Shown in pieces: positions 1-5,882 of a DNA stretch of 5,884 nt. How positions within the stretch are numbered: position 1 is the first letter of the stretch; each line of letters opens with the position of its first letter. Source of the stretch: Akkermansiaceae bacterium UBA5688 (GTDB lineage: Bacteria > Verrucomicrobiota > Verrucomicrobiia > Verrucomicrobiales > Akkermansiaceae); assembly GCA_002420315.1 (NCBI GenBank), contig DIHU01000208.1, positions 1 to 5,884 on the forward strand. The letters run 5' to 3'. The notes under the pieces were generated by a model. That model saw only the letters and a program-made list of their open reading frames with translations, did no database searches and was not told the DNA's origin. The translations under genes and the position numbers were made by a program.

Positions 1-69
1 AGCAGGGGGAGTGTAGACCTGACCAAGAACGGGGAGGATGAGCGCCAGAGTGAGTAGGGTAATTTTCAT
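1..69 (-). CDS. Secreted or envelope protein, N-terminal fragment (signal peptide)
   Basis: Only the first 23 codons lie in the window; the gene continues past position 1. The peptide starts MKITLLTLALILPVLG and continues QVYTPPA. It has the layout of a Sec signal peptide: one lysine near the start, a hydrophobic core of leucine, isoleucine and alanine at about residues 4-15, and a plausible cleavage near LG|Q. There is no cysteine for a lipobox, so a lipoprotein is not indicated by what is visible. The start lies 25 bases after the stop of the membrane-anchored protein at 95-490 on the same strand, so it is probably the third gene of the ABC transporter operon. No clear ribosome binding site precedes it. 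The mature function cannot be read from this fragment. A secreted product fits an export or envelope role for the cluster. Confidence 0.6.
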   Translation of the reverse strand, partial: MKITLLTLALILPVLGQVYTPPA

Positions 70-94
70 AACTTTGGATGCAACTACTCTCAGG

Positions 95-490
95 TTAGAG
101 CTGTTTTACGTCTTCCGCAACTGCGAGACCAACGGTATTGAACTGGATGAGGAACGTGTATTGGGATTGTTGGTTGAGATTTCCGTTTTTGAAGTCCTCG
201 GGGATTATGATGGGAAGAAACTTTGGGTTAGTTTCTTCGCCGAGCTGGATTGTGATGATTTGACCGTTTGATTCGATGTTACGGTCAATGAGCTTGCCAG
301 TGACCTGGTAGCGATTGCCTGAGAGGCTGCGGCTGTTGCTGAGCGCTTGTTCAATATCTAATTCAGGCGCATCAAAGCCTGATGGCTTCCTGTTAAGAAA
401 CCAGTAACCCCCTCCGAGTACAAGGATAAAAACGATAGCCCCGATGATGAGGGCCCCGGTATTAACGCCTGAGCTAGCGCGACGAGCCAT
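95..490 (-). CDS. Hypothetical membrane-anchored protein with a small OB-fold-like domain
   Basis: This 131-residue protein has a short basic N-terminus (MARRASSG), one strongly hydrophobic segment at about residues 13-32 (ending in GGGYWFL), a short acidic linker at about 40-55, and a C-terminal domain of about 75 residues. That domain alternates predicted beta strands (RYQVTGKLIDR, QIITIQLGEE, FLPIIIP, YTFLIQFN, GLAVAEDVKQL). The strand pattern and the VTGKL opening resemble small OB-fold domains in bacterial membrane proteins, but this is a fold-level guess and I do not recognise a named family. The soluble domain is probably held at the inner membrane; its side is uncertain because positive charges flank both ends of the helix. 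The gene starts 21 bases after the ABC transporter stop, so it is likely co-transcribed and may be an accessory protein of that transporter. No Shine-Dalgarno sequence precedes the ATG. It ends in TAA. Confidence 0.75.
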   Translation of the reverse strand: MARRASSGVNTGALIIGAIVFILVLGGGYWFLNRKPSGFDAPELDIEQALSNSRSLSGNRYQVTGKLIDRNIESNGQIITIQLGEETNPKFLPIIIPEDFKNGNLNQQSQYTFLIQFNTVGLAVAEDVKQL

Positions 491-511
491 GATTGAAAAT
501 TAAATTTGAGG

Positions 512-2347
512 TTAGTGTTCCCATTGCGGGCGACTGGTGCCGACCCATGAGGCGGCGAGGCCAACCATAATATGGATTAGGAGGATGAAAAAGCAGATGT
601 TTGTGGGAGAAAGCTCTGTCTCGCTGATTGCGGTGAGAGCTGATTTATAGTCTCCCGAAAGCGAAGCGACACTCCCCGACCAAGCCCAATAGGCAGAGAT
701 GAAGGGGCGGGTAAGGGGTTCGATATTCTCCGGTAGTGCCAAAACAGCGCCCGAGAGAGGCAGTTGGAAGCCAACCAGATAGACTGAAAGAAGGGAGGCC
801 TTTTCAGCAGTTCGCATCAAGCTGGAAATTCCAAGGCAGATTGAGGTCATGGCGGCATTCACTAAAACGAGAAAAATCGCGTGATCCACAAAACTGCCTA
901 TAAATGACCAAAATAGCTCCACAAAGCCCGCCATCCATAAGGATTGGACAAGCACCAGCCCCGACAAGAAGACTACTTTGCTCATAAGGTAGGCGATCGG
1001 ACTGACGCCTCCGAATTTTTCTTTTTCCAGAATTTGGCGTTCTCCTGCGATTTCTCGTGCCGCGTTGTTAGAGCCCATCAGGGAAAGCAAAACGACTTGG
1101 AACATGATAATTCCAGAGACTGCAGAGCCAACTTTAAGGCGATCCTCCTGAACGTTAGCCTGTTCTTGATATTGTTCCTGAAGGCTGCTGCCTGTAGCAT
1201 TGGTGAACTTCCGCATATTTTCATTGGCTCTGGGTGAAAACAGGACCACGAGGATGGGAAAGCAAATTAAGATGGCGAGTTGAAGGAGGACTTGTCCCCG
1301 GTCACGGAAGAAAATCCGCATTCGTCGACCTAGGAGAGTGGTAAACTGGTTAAGTAGACCGGGAGCACGGATTTCATCTTCCCGAGCGATCGCTACGTCT
1401 TCCTTATCTGGATTTTTAAATTCGTCCGCAGGGAGCTCGAGTTGCCCTTGATTGACGAGATTTTGGCGGTTACGCTCAAGTTTAGCGTAGTAAGTCGGAG
1501 AGTGTTTGAGCCAGGAACTCCTCCATTTTTCCGAGGCTTGTTTTGCAAGCTGCGGGTAGACGAGTTCAGTGTTATTGACGGAAAAATAGTGAGTGAGTTG
1601 TTCCGGAGTTCCATGATAAGCAACCCGGCCTTCGTGGAGGACCAAGATGGAATCGTAAAGCTCAAGGTGGGCAAGTGAGTGGGTCACGGAAAGCACAATC
1701 CGGCCCTCGCGGCGGGAGATGTCGTGAAGGAGATGAACGATTTCCCGCTCGGAACGGGGATCAAGCCCGCTCGTGACCTCATCGCAAAGAAGGAGTTTGG
1801 GGTGTGAAACTAGCTCCATGGCGAGTCCAAGACGGCGTTTTTGACCACCTGAGAGAACGTTGACTGGGCGGTCCGCGATGGGAGCAAGGCCGGTTTCTTC
1901 GAGAACTTTGTCAATTCGCTCGTCAAGATCACCGGATCCTTTGGTTTTAACCCGCAGTCGTGTGGCAGCTTCGACGGATTCGTCAACGCTGAGTTGATCG
2001 TAAGCGATGGAAAACTGAGGGACATAGCCGATTTCGTAGGGTTCAAGGTCCCCGTCTTCGGACAAATTACGACCATTCCACCAAAGAGAGCCGTCGGATT
2101 CCGGGTTGAGTCCAGCGATGGTCTTGAGCAGTGTCGTTTTGCCGCAGCCGGAGGGACCCACGATGGCCATAAAGTGGCCCCGGGGTATTTTCAGGCTGGC
2201 GCGGTCTACGAGATTTATGGGCTCACCATCTTTTTGGATGGTGAAGCAGACGTCCTTCAGTTCGAGCACTGGCTTCCTTGGGTTTAACCGAGAGTTCTTA
2301 AATTCGAGATCTTGACTATCGGGTTTTTGGAATCTGCCGAAAATCAT
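512..2347 (-). CDS. ABC transporter, fused ATPase and ABC-2 type permease (ABCG-like half-transporter)
   Basis: This 611-residue inner-membrane half-transporter would work as a dimer, probably exporting a substrate that cannot be named from sequence. The ATPase domain (about residues 27-255) is complete: Walker A GPSGCGKTT at 64-72, Q-loop glutamine 111 in YVPQ, signature LSGGQ at 165-169, Walker B LLLCDE at 185-190 with catalytic glutamate 190, D-loop SGLD at 193-196 and switch histidine 223. A charged linker (about 260-330) leads to an ABC-2 permease with six likely helices near 351-372, 408-425, 453-476, 484-510, 517-539 and 582-603. ATPase before permease with a long loop before the last helix (about 540-580) is the ABCG/White layout. 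A 35-residue polar, glutamine-rich loop separates helices 1 and 2. The ATG is the first usable start: the frame is open back to a stop at 2425-2423, but without ATG, GTG or TTG. It appears to be the first large gene of the minus-strand operon. Confidence 0.93.
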   Translation of the reverse strand: MIFGRFQKPDSQDLEFKNSRLNPRKPVLELKDVCFTIQKDGEPINLVDRASLKIPRGHFMAIVGPSGCGKTTLLKTIAGLNPESDGSLWWNGRNLSEDGDLEPYEIGYVPQFSIAYDQLSVDESVEAATRLRVKTKGSGDLDERIDKVLEETGLAPIADRPVNVLSGGQKRRLGLAMELVSHPKLLLCDEVTSGLDPRSEREIVHLLHDISRREGRIVLSVTHSLAHLELYDSILVLHEGRVAYHGTPEQLTHYFSVNNTELVYPQLAKQASEKWRSSWLKHSPTYYAKLERNRQNLVNQGQLELPADEFKNPDKEDVAIAREDEIRAPGLLNQFTTLLGRRMRIFFRDRGQVLLQLAILICFPILVVLFSPRANENMRKFTNATGSSLQEQYQEQANVQEDRLKVGSAVSGIIMFQVVLLSLMGSNNAAREIAGERQILEKEKFGGVSPIAYLMSKVVFLSGLVLVQSLWMAGFVELFWSFIGSFVDHAIFLVLVNAAMTSICLGISSLMRTAEKASLLSVYLVGFQLPLSGAVLALPENIEPLTRPFISAYWAWSGSVASLSGDYKSALTAISETELSPTNICFFILLIHIMVGLAASWVGTSRPQWEH

Positions 2348-2421
2348 AGAAGAATAAAAGTCAGAAAAACGCAGTCTTTTTTCGATTTGGGAAAGAAGTG
2401 AAAAGGTTCGGTGTTGCTCAT
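2344..2421 (-). CDS. Possible small ORF (25 codons) overlapping the ABC gene start by ATGA
   Basis: On the minus strand an ATG at 2421-2419 opens a 25-codon frame that begins MSNTEPFHFFPK and ends in the hydrophobic stretch FLTFILL. Its TGA stop (2346-2344) overlaps the ABC transporter ATG (2347-2345) in the ATGA arrangement typical of translational coupling. Its own start overlaps the stop of an upstream six-codon ORF in the same way. It could be a coupling peptide that delivers ribosomes to the ABC gene, which lacks a Shine-Dalgarno sequence of its own. The frame is short, has no known homologue that I can name, and could be chance. Confidence 0.2.
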   Translation of the reverse strand: MSNTEPFHFFPKSKKDCVFLTFILL

Positions 2422-2441
2422 CTTAACAATTTCGTCATAAT
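2414..2441 (+). promoter_or_regulatory. Candidate sigma70-type promoter for the accB operon
   Basis: A -35-like TTGCTC at 2414-2419 and a good -10-like CATAAT at 2436-2441 (five of six matches to TATAAT) are separated by 16 bases. Transcription would start near 2448 and leave a leader of about 30 bases before the accB GTG. The -35 match is weak (three of six), and the organism's promoter consensus is unknown, so this is a candidate only. It overlaps the minus-strand leader ORF, so divergent transcripts could interfere. Confidence 0.35.
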
Positions 2442-2448
2442 CACCTCC
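2418..2448 (-). promoter_or_regulatory. Perfect Shine-Dalgarno sequence with a six-codon leader ORF (MTKLLR)
   Basis: The minus strand reads GGAGGTGATT at 2448-2439, the exact complement of the conserved 3' tail of 16S rRNA, followed at once by ATG (2438-2436). GGAGG is five bases from the ATG, a workable spacing. The ORF is MTKLLR with a TGA stop at 2420-2418 that overlaps the next ATG by ATGA. It lies about 90 bases ahead of the ABC transporter start. It would be a translated leader only if the ABC transcript starts upstream of 2448, that is, close to or inside the accB 5' end; no convincing minus-strand promoter was found there. The motif is seen directly; its function is inference. Confidence 0.3.
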
Positions 2449-2460
2449 GAGCGGCCGCTC
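2449..2460. repeat. Perfect 12-base palindrome in the divergent intergenic region
   Basis: GAGCGGCCGCTC is identical to its reverse complement over all 12 bases and includes a NotI site. It sits just downstream of the candidate accB transcription start, 20 bases before the accB start codon, and directly upstream of the minus-strand Shine-Dalgarno sequence. It could be the binding site of a dimeric regulator or form a small GC-rich hairpin (GAGC stem with a GGCC loop) in either transcript. No known operator consensus was recognised. Confidence 0.4.
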
Positions 2461-2480
2461 ACTAACCTTTTATCAAATCC

Positions 2481-2951
2481 GTGGACCTCACTGAAATTCG
2501 TAAAATCATGAAACTGATGGATGAGCATGGCTTATCTCAGTTCCAGTATGAAAAGGAAGACTTCAATCTTAAGCTCAAGAAGGGCACTGACTTAGAAGAG
2601 ATCCAGAAGCTAGTTGCCTCGGTTCCATCTGGGGGCGGTCAGATTGCGGCTCCGGCTCCGGCTGCAGCACCAGCAATCGCCACAGCGCCTGATGGAGACG
2701 CTTCGGAAGGTCCCTCGGGCGAAGCAATTTCCTCTCCAATGGTTGGAACCTTTTATCGCAAACCTTCTCCGGATGATCCCGATTTCGTGAGTGTTGGGGA
2801 TACCATTAGCGAGGGACAAACACTTTGCATCATTGAGGCCATGAAGGTCATGAATGAAATCAAGGCTGAGCGTTCCGGAACGATTGCCCAGATTTGCGTG
2901 GACGACGGCACTCCCGTTCAGTTCGGAGACGATCTTTTCCGGGTTCAATAA
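2481..2951 (+). CDS. accB: Biotin carboxyl carrier protein of acetyl-CoA carboxylase
   Basis: AccB carries the covalently bound biotin that is carboxylated by AccC and then passes the carboxyl group to acetyl-CoA, giving malonyl-CoA for fatty acid synthesis in the cytoplasm. The 156 residues comprise an N-terminal dimerisation segment (about 1-45, LTEIRKIMKLMDEHGLSQF), an Ala/Pro-rich flexible linker (about 50-75) and a biotinyl domain (about 82-156). The biotinylation motif EAMKVMNE places the modified lysine at 122, and the bacterial 'thumb' insertion is present (FYRKPSPDDPDF, about 91-102). Length and lysine position match Escherichia coli AccB. The start is GTG: an in-frame stop lies at 2463-2465, and the next ATG, at codon 10, would cut into the conserved helix. 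No Shine-Dalgarno sequence is visible. accC follows after 32 bases. Biotin protein ligase must be encoded elsewhere. Confidence 0.95.
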   Translation: MDLTEIRKIMKLMDEHGLSQFQYEKEDFNLKLKKGTDLEEIQKLVASVPSGGGQIAAPAPAAAPAIATAPDGDASEGPSGEAISSPMVGTFYRKPSPDDPDFVSVGDTISEGQTLCIIEAMKVMNEIKAERSGTIAQICVDDGTPVQFGDDLFRVQ

Positions 2952-2966
2952 ACCGGGTTCAATTAA
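2939..2966 (+). repeat. Tandem 14-base duplication across the accB stop codon
   Basis: Two adjacent 14-base units, CCGGGTTCAATAAA at 2939-2952 and CCGGGTTCAATTAA at 2953-2966, match at 13 of 14 positions. The first holds the last codons and stop of accB; the second fills half of the 32-base accB-accC spacer. It looks like a small tandem duplication. Whether it affects accC translation is unknown; the second copy adds an A/T-rich stretch upstream of a start that lacks a Shine-Dalgarno sequence. Confidence 0.7.
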
Positions 2967-2983
2967 ATTTCCTTCAACCTACC

Positions 2984-4342
2984 ATGTTTAAGCGCGTCCT
3001 TGTCGCCAATCGTGGCGAAATAGCCCTTCGTATCATTCGGGCTTGCCGTGAATTGGGTGTGGAATCAGTCGCGGTGTATTCCGAGGCAGATATTGACTCC
3101 ATGCATGTCCAGCTTGCTGATGATTCGGTGTGCATTGGCCCTGGTCCTAGCAAGGAGAGCTATTTGAAGCCCGATCGTATCATTGCGGCGGCTGAGATCA
3201 CCGGCGCGGACGCGATTCATCCTGGATACGGATTCCTCTCGGAGAATGCCCGGTTCGCTGAGATTTGCGAAAGCTGTAATGTCACGTTCATCGGTCCCTC
3301 GGCGGAAGTCATTCGGACAATGGGTGATAAGAACACGGCTCGCGCTACTGCAACTGCCAATGGAGTTCCAGTGACTCCCGGTTCGGATGGCATAGTCGCT
3401 GATGCAGTTGAGGGACTAAAGGTTGCCAAGGAGGTTGGGTTTCCTGTCATGATTAAGGCGACGGCCGGTGGTGGAGGTCGTGGTATGCGTCCAGCGATGA
3501 GTGAAGACGAGTTTAAGTCCCAGTTCCAAGCGGCCTCCAAAGAGGCCGAAGCTTGTTTTAATAATGGAGATTGCTACATCGAAAAGTTGGTTCTTGAGCC
3601 TCATCACATTGAATTTCAGGTCCTTGCCGATGATCACGGGAATTACTTTCATCTCGGCGAGCGAGACTGCTCGATGCAGCGACGTAACCAGAAAATTATC
3701 GAGGAATGCCCCAGCCCGCTGATTTCACCCGAAATGCGGGAGCGGATGGGGGAGGCCTCGGTGCGTTTGATAGAATCAATCAGCTACCGGAATGCCGGAA
3801 CCATTGAGTATTTGGTCAATGCCGAAGCCACCGATTTTTATTTTATGGAGATGAACACCCGGATCCAAGTGGAGCATCCGGTGACGGAGGAAGTCATGGG
3901 CTGCGAGCTCATCAAAGAGCAAATTCGTATCGCGTTTGGCCAGCCGGTTTCCGATCATGTTTTGGGATTAGAGCCACGTGGCCATTCTATCGAATGCCGG
4001 ATTAATGCGGAAGATCCTTATAATAATTTCACACCGAGTCCTGGGACCATCGATTTATGGTATGCTCCAGGTGGGAAAGGGGTACGAGTCGATTCGCACG
4101 TTTATTCCGGCTACACAGTGCCTCCACACTATGACTCAATGATCGCGAAGCTTATCGTGACAGCATCAAGTCGTGAGGTTGCGATTGCTCGAATGAAGCG
4201 CGCACTTTCCGAGTTCACGATCCGTGGCATTAAGACGACTATCCCATTCCAGCAAGAGATAATCGATCACCCTGATTTTATTGCTGGGAAATACGATATT
4301 GCTTGGGTTGCTAATTATCTTGAAGAAAAGGAAGCAGAGTGA
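2984..4342 (+). CDS. accC: Biotin carboxylase subunit of acetyl-CoA carboxylase
   Basis: AccC uses ATP and bicarbonate to carboxylate the biotin on AccB, the first half-reaction of acetyl-CoA carboxylase. The 452-residue length fits the family (E. coli 449). The N-terminal domain opens MFKRVLVANRGEIALRIIRA and contains the conserved HPGYGFLSEN at 79-88. The ATP-grasp domain shows MGDK with lysine 116, the glycine-rich loop KATAGGGGRGM at 158-168, histidine 208, QKIIEE with lysine 237, glutamate 275 and the catalytic run EMNTRIQVEHP at 289-299 with arginine 293. The C-terminal domain has ECRINAEDP with arginine 339, then DSMIAKL and RGIKTTIP. The frame is open back to an ATG at 2894, but that 30-residue extension lies inside accB and looks unlike any AccC, so the ATG at 2984 is chosen. 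No Shine-Dalgarno sequence precedes it. The TGA stop overlaps the thiE start by four bases. The carboxyltransferase genes accA and accD are not in the window. Confidence 0.97.
   Translation: MFKRVLVANRGEIALRIIRACRELGVESVAVYSEADIDSMHVQLADDSVCIGPGPSKESYLKPDRIIAAAEITGADAIHPGYGFLSENARFAEICESCNVTFIGPSAEVIRTMGDKNTARATATANGVPVTPGSDGIVADAVEGLKVAKEVGFPVMIKATAGGGGRGMRPAMSEDEFKSQFQAASKEAEACFNNGDCYIEKLVLEPHHIEFQVLADDHGNYFHLGERDCSMQRRNQKIIEECPSPLISPEMRERMGEASVRLIESISYRNAGTIEYLVNAEATDFYFMEMNTRIQVEHPVTEEVMGCELIKEQIRIAFGQPVSDHVLGLEPRGHSIECRINAEDPYNNFTPSPGTIDLWYAPGGKGVRVDSHVYSGYTVPPHYDSMIAKLIVTASSREVAIARMKRALSEFTIRGIKTTIPFQQEIIDHPDFIAGKYDIAWVANYLEEKEAE
4328..4332 (+). promoter_or_regulatory. Shine-Dalgarno sequence for thiE inside the end of accC
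   Basis: AAGGA lies six bases before the GTG start of thiE, within the final codons of accC. It is the clearest ribosome binding site for any full-length gene in the window and supports the GTG at 4339. With the GTGA overlap, it allows both re-initiation by ribosomes finishing accC and direct initiation. Confidence 0.5.
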
Positions 4343-4971
4343 GATCAGCCCTTAAAAACGCAGTCCTCTATGGGATTTGTGATCTCGGCTACGTAAGTAG
4401 CGAAAAAGCGGAAGATGTTTCGCGTTCCCTGTTAGCTGGTGGCGTTGGAATTTTACAGCTGCGTGCAAAAGGTCATGATCCCGGCGCACTCTGCAATCTC
4501 GCGCTTAGATTGCGAATTCTTTGTGATGATTTTAAAATTCCGTTCGTGATCAATGATCATCTAGAACTTGCGCTTGAGTGTGGAGCGCATGGACTTCATT
4601 TCGGCCAAGATGATGGCTCCCTTCAGGAAGCCAGAGAGCGAATTGGGCCAGAGATGCTACTTGGAAGATCTACTCATTCCCTGAGGCAGGCGCGTCAGGC
4701 CTTAGTGGACAGCGCGGATTACATTGGGTTTGGCCCCCTGTTTCCTACTCCGACCAAAAAAGGTCGCCCCGGAATTGGACTAGGGAAAATCCGCGCTATG
4801 CAGGAGGAGGTAGGTTTACAAATTCCGGCCTTCTGTATTGGTGGAGTCAATCCTGCCAATTTAGAGGAAGTGAAACAAGCTGGTGCGCGTCGCGTCGTGA
4901 TGGTTTCACATCTACTTTCCTCGCCTGACCCTGAGGAGGAGACTCGAAAAATTCTATCTAAACTATCATGA
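4339..4971 (+). CDS. thiE: Thiamin phosphate synthase (ThiE/TenI family)
   Basis: ThiE joins hydroxymethylpyrimidine diphosphate to thiazole phosphate to give thiamin phosphate, in the cytoplasm. This 210-residue TIM-barrel protein has the expected ligands: QLRAK with arginine 42 and lysine 44, the metal-binding ND at 72-73 and aspartate 92 in GQDD, serine 111 in GRSTHS, the diphosphate loop FGPLFPTPTKKG with threonines 137 and 139 and lysine 140, and the phosphate-binding CIGGVNPANL near 166-174 followed by KQAGARRVVMVS. The related thiazole tautomerase TenI shares GRS-HS and its histidine, and H113 is present here, but the retained ND and QDD metal ligands and PTPTK loop favour ThiE. The GTG start overlaps the accC stop as GTGA, and the TGA stop overlaps the next ATG as ATGA, so translation is probably coupled on both sides. 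No TPP riboswitch was seen ahead of the operon. Confidence 0.88.
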   Translation: MRSALKNAVLYGICDLGYVSSEKAEDVSRSLLAGGVGILQLRAKGHDPGALCNLALRLRILCDDFKIPFVINDHLELALECGAHGLHFGQDDGSLQEARERIGPEMLLGRSTHSLRQARQALVDSADYIGFGPLFPTPTKKGRPGIGLGKIRAMQEEVGLQIPAFCIGGVNPANLEEVKQAGARRVVMVSHLLSSPDPEEETRKILSKLS

Positions 4972-5882
4972 AAATACTCGTCGGCGGTTCAGTCGCTATT
5001 GATAATGTTAAAACCCCAGTTGCAGATGAAATCAATCTGCTTGGGGGGTCCGCTAGTTATGCTTCTCTCGCTGCGGCAAAACTTGCCTCTCCGGTGCATC
5101 TCTTAGGTATCATCGGCAACGATTTCCCGCAGGAGCATCTTGAGATGTTGAGTAAACAGGGAGTCGATTTATCTGGCTTGGAGCGCTCGGATCAGGCCTC
5201 GTTTACGTGGACCGGCGAGTACCACGAAAACATGAACGAGCGGACGACCCATAATGTTGCCATTAATGTTTTGGAGCACTGGCAGGTTGCCGTTCCTGCC
5301 GAACTTGCTGATGCTCCGTTTGTCGTTTTGGCCAACATGGCTCCCATCAATCAGCTTCAGATGCTGGAGCAATGCAATGCGCGAAAAAAGTTTGTCGTCG
5401 CTGACACGATGGATCTTTGGATTTCTGTGGCTAACGAAGAGCTACATGATGTTTTAAAACGAATTGATCTTTTGGTCATCAATGAAAGCGAAGCTCGGGA
5501 GTTTGCTGAGGCTAACAATCTGGTTCTTGCGGGAGAGAGATTGCTGGAAAAGGGACCTCGTTACGTTGTGGTGAAACTTGGTGAGTTTGGAGCCAAACTA
5601 TTTGGTCCCAATGGAGCATATTTTCGCTGTGGAGCATGGCCGCTACGAGATTTGGCGGATCCAACTGGAGCTGGAGATACCTTTCTTGGAGGCTTGATCG
5701 GAACTCTGGCCGCAGAAGGGGCAGTAACACCGACGTTTGATCAATTGAAAACGGCCGTAGTCAATGGATCGATTCTTGCCTCCTTTACCTGCGAAAATTT
5801 CTCAACAAAATCGCTCGAATCGGCTAGCAAAACTGATTTTTTTGAGCGGGTTGAACAGTTTCAGCAGATTTCTGCTTGGTAG
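4968..5882 (+). CDS. PfkB/ribokinase-family kinase, substrate unknown
   Basis: The 304-residue protein is a complete ribokinase-fold kinase, which would transfer phosphate from ATP to a hydroxyl of a sugar, nucleoside or similar small molecule. It starts MKILVGGSVAIDNV. The first family motif is GGSASYAS at 26-33, with serine where many members have asparagine (GGN). The middle has an NxxE-type motif (NESE, 172-175) and VVKLGEFGAKLF at 201-212. The ATP and anion-hole motif DPTGAGDTF at 231-239 puts the catalytic base at aspartate 237. The segment VVADTMDLWI (143-152) and the ending NGSILASFTCENFS resemble, as I recall, a conserved group of uncharacterised PfkB kinases in several bacterial phyla. 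It is not a ThiD-type pyrimidine kinase by motif. The ATG overlaps the thiE stop (ATGA) with no nearby Shine-Dalgarno sequence, so coupled translation is likely. It ends in TAG two bases from the window edge. Confidence 0.88.
   Translation: MKILVGGSVAIDNVKTPVADEINLLGGSASYASLAAAKLASPVHLLGIIGNDFPQEHLEMLSKQGVDLSGLERSDQASFTWTGEYHENMNERTTHNVAINVLEHWQVAVPAELADAPFVVLANMAPINQLQMLEQCNARKKFVVADTMDLWISVANEELHDVLKRIDLLVINESEAREFAEANNLVLAGERLLEKGPRYVVVKLGEFGAKLFGPNGAYFRCGAWPLRDLADPTGAGDTFLGGLIGTLAAEGAVTPTFDQLKTAVVNGSILASFTCENFSTKSLESASKTDFFERVEQFQQISAW

Noticed and set aside
38..271. 77-codon plus-strand ORF at the left edge
   Set aside because: It lies opposite the 131-residue protein and the signal peptide start; those two minus-strand frames have clear membrane and signal features.
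944..1237. 97-codon plus-strand ORF inside the ABC gene
   Set aside because: It is antisense to the permease domain, which is well supported; the translation is low-complexity and unrecognised.
2348..2480. TPP or other riboswitch ahead of the accB operon, considered because thiE is in it
   Set aside because: The predicted leader is only about 30 bases and shows no conserved TPP aptamer segments such as CTGAGA.
2469..2497. Minus-strand promoter with GATAAA as the -10 for the ABC operon
   Set aside because: No acceptable -35 was found at 16-17 bases, and the match is no better than expected by chance, so the ABC promoter is left unassigned.
2610..2948. 112-codon ORF on the minus strand opposite accB
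   Set aside because: It is antisense to a clear biotin carrier protein and its translation has no family character; it is a shadow of accB codon use.
2894..2983. An upstream ATG giving AccC a 30-residue N-terminal extension
   Set aside because: The extension lies within accB in another frame, is arginine-rich and unlike AccC, and the family start is the MFKRVLVANRGE at 2984.
5512..5730. 72-codon minus-strand ORF opposite the PfkB gene
   Set aside because: It overlaps the conserved NESE to DPTGAGD region of the kinase and has no recognisable features of its own.
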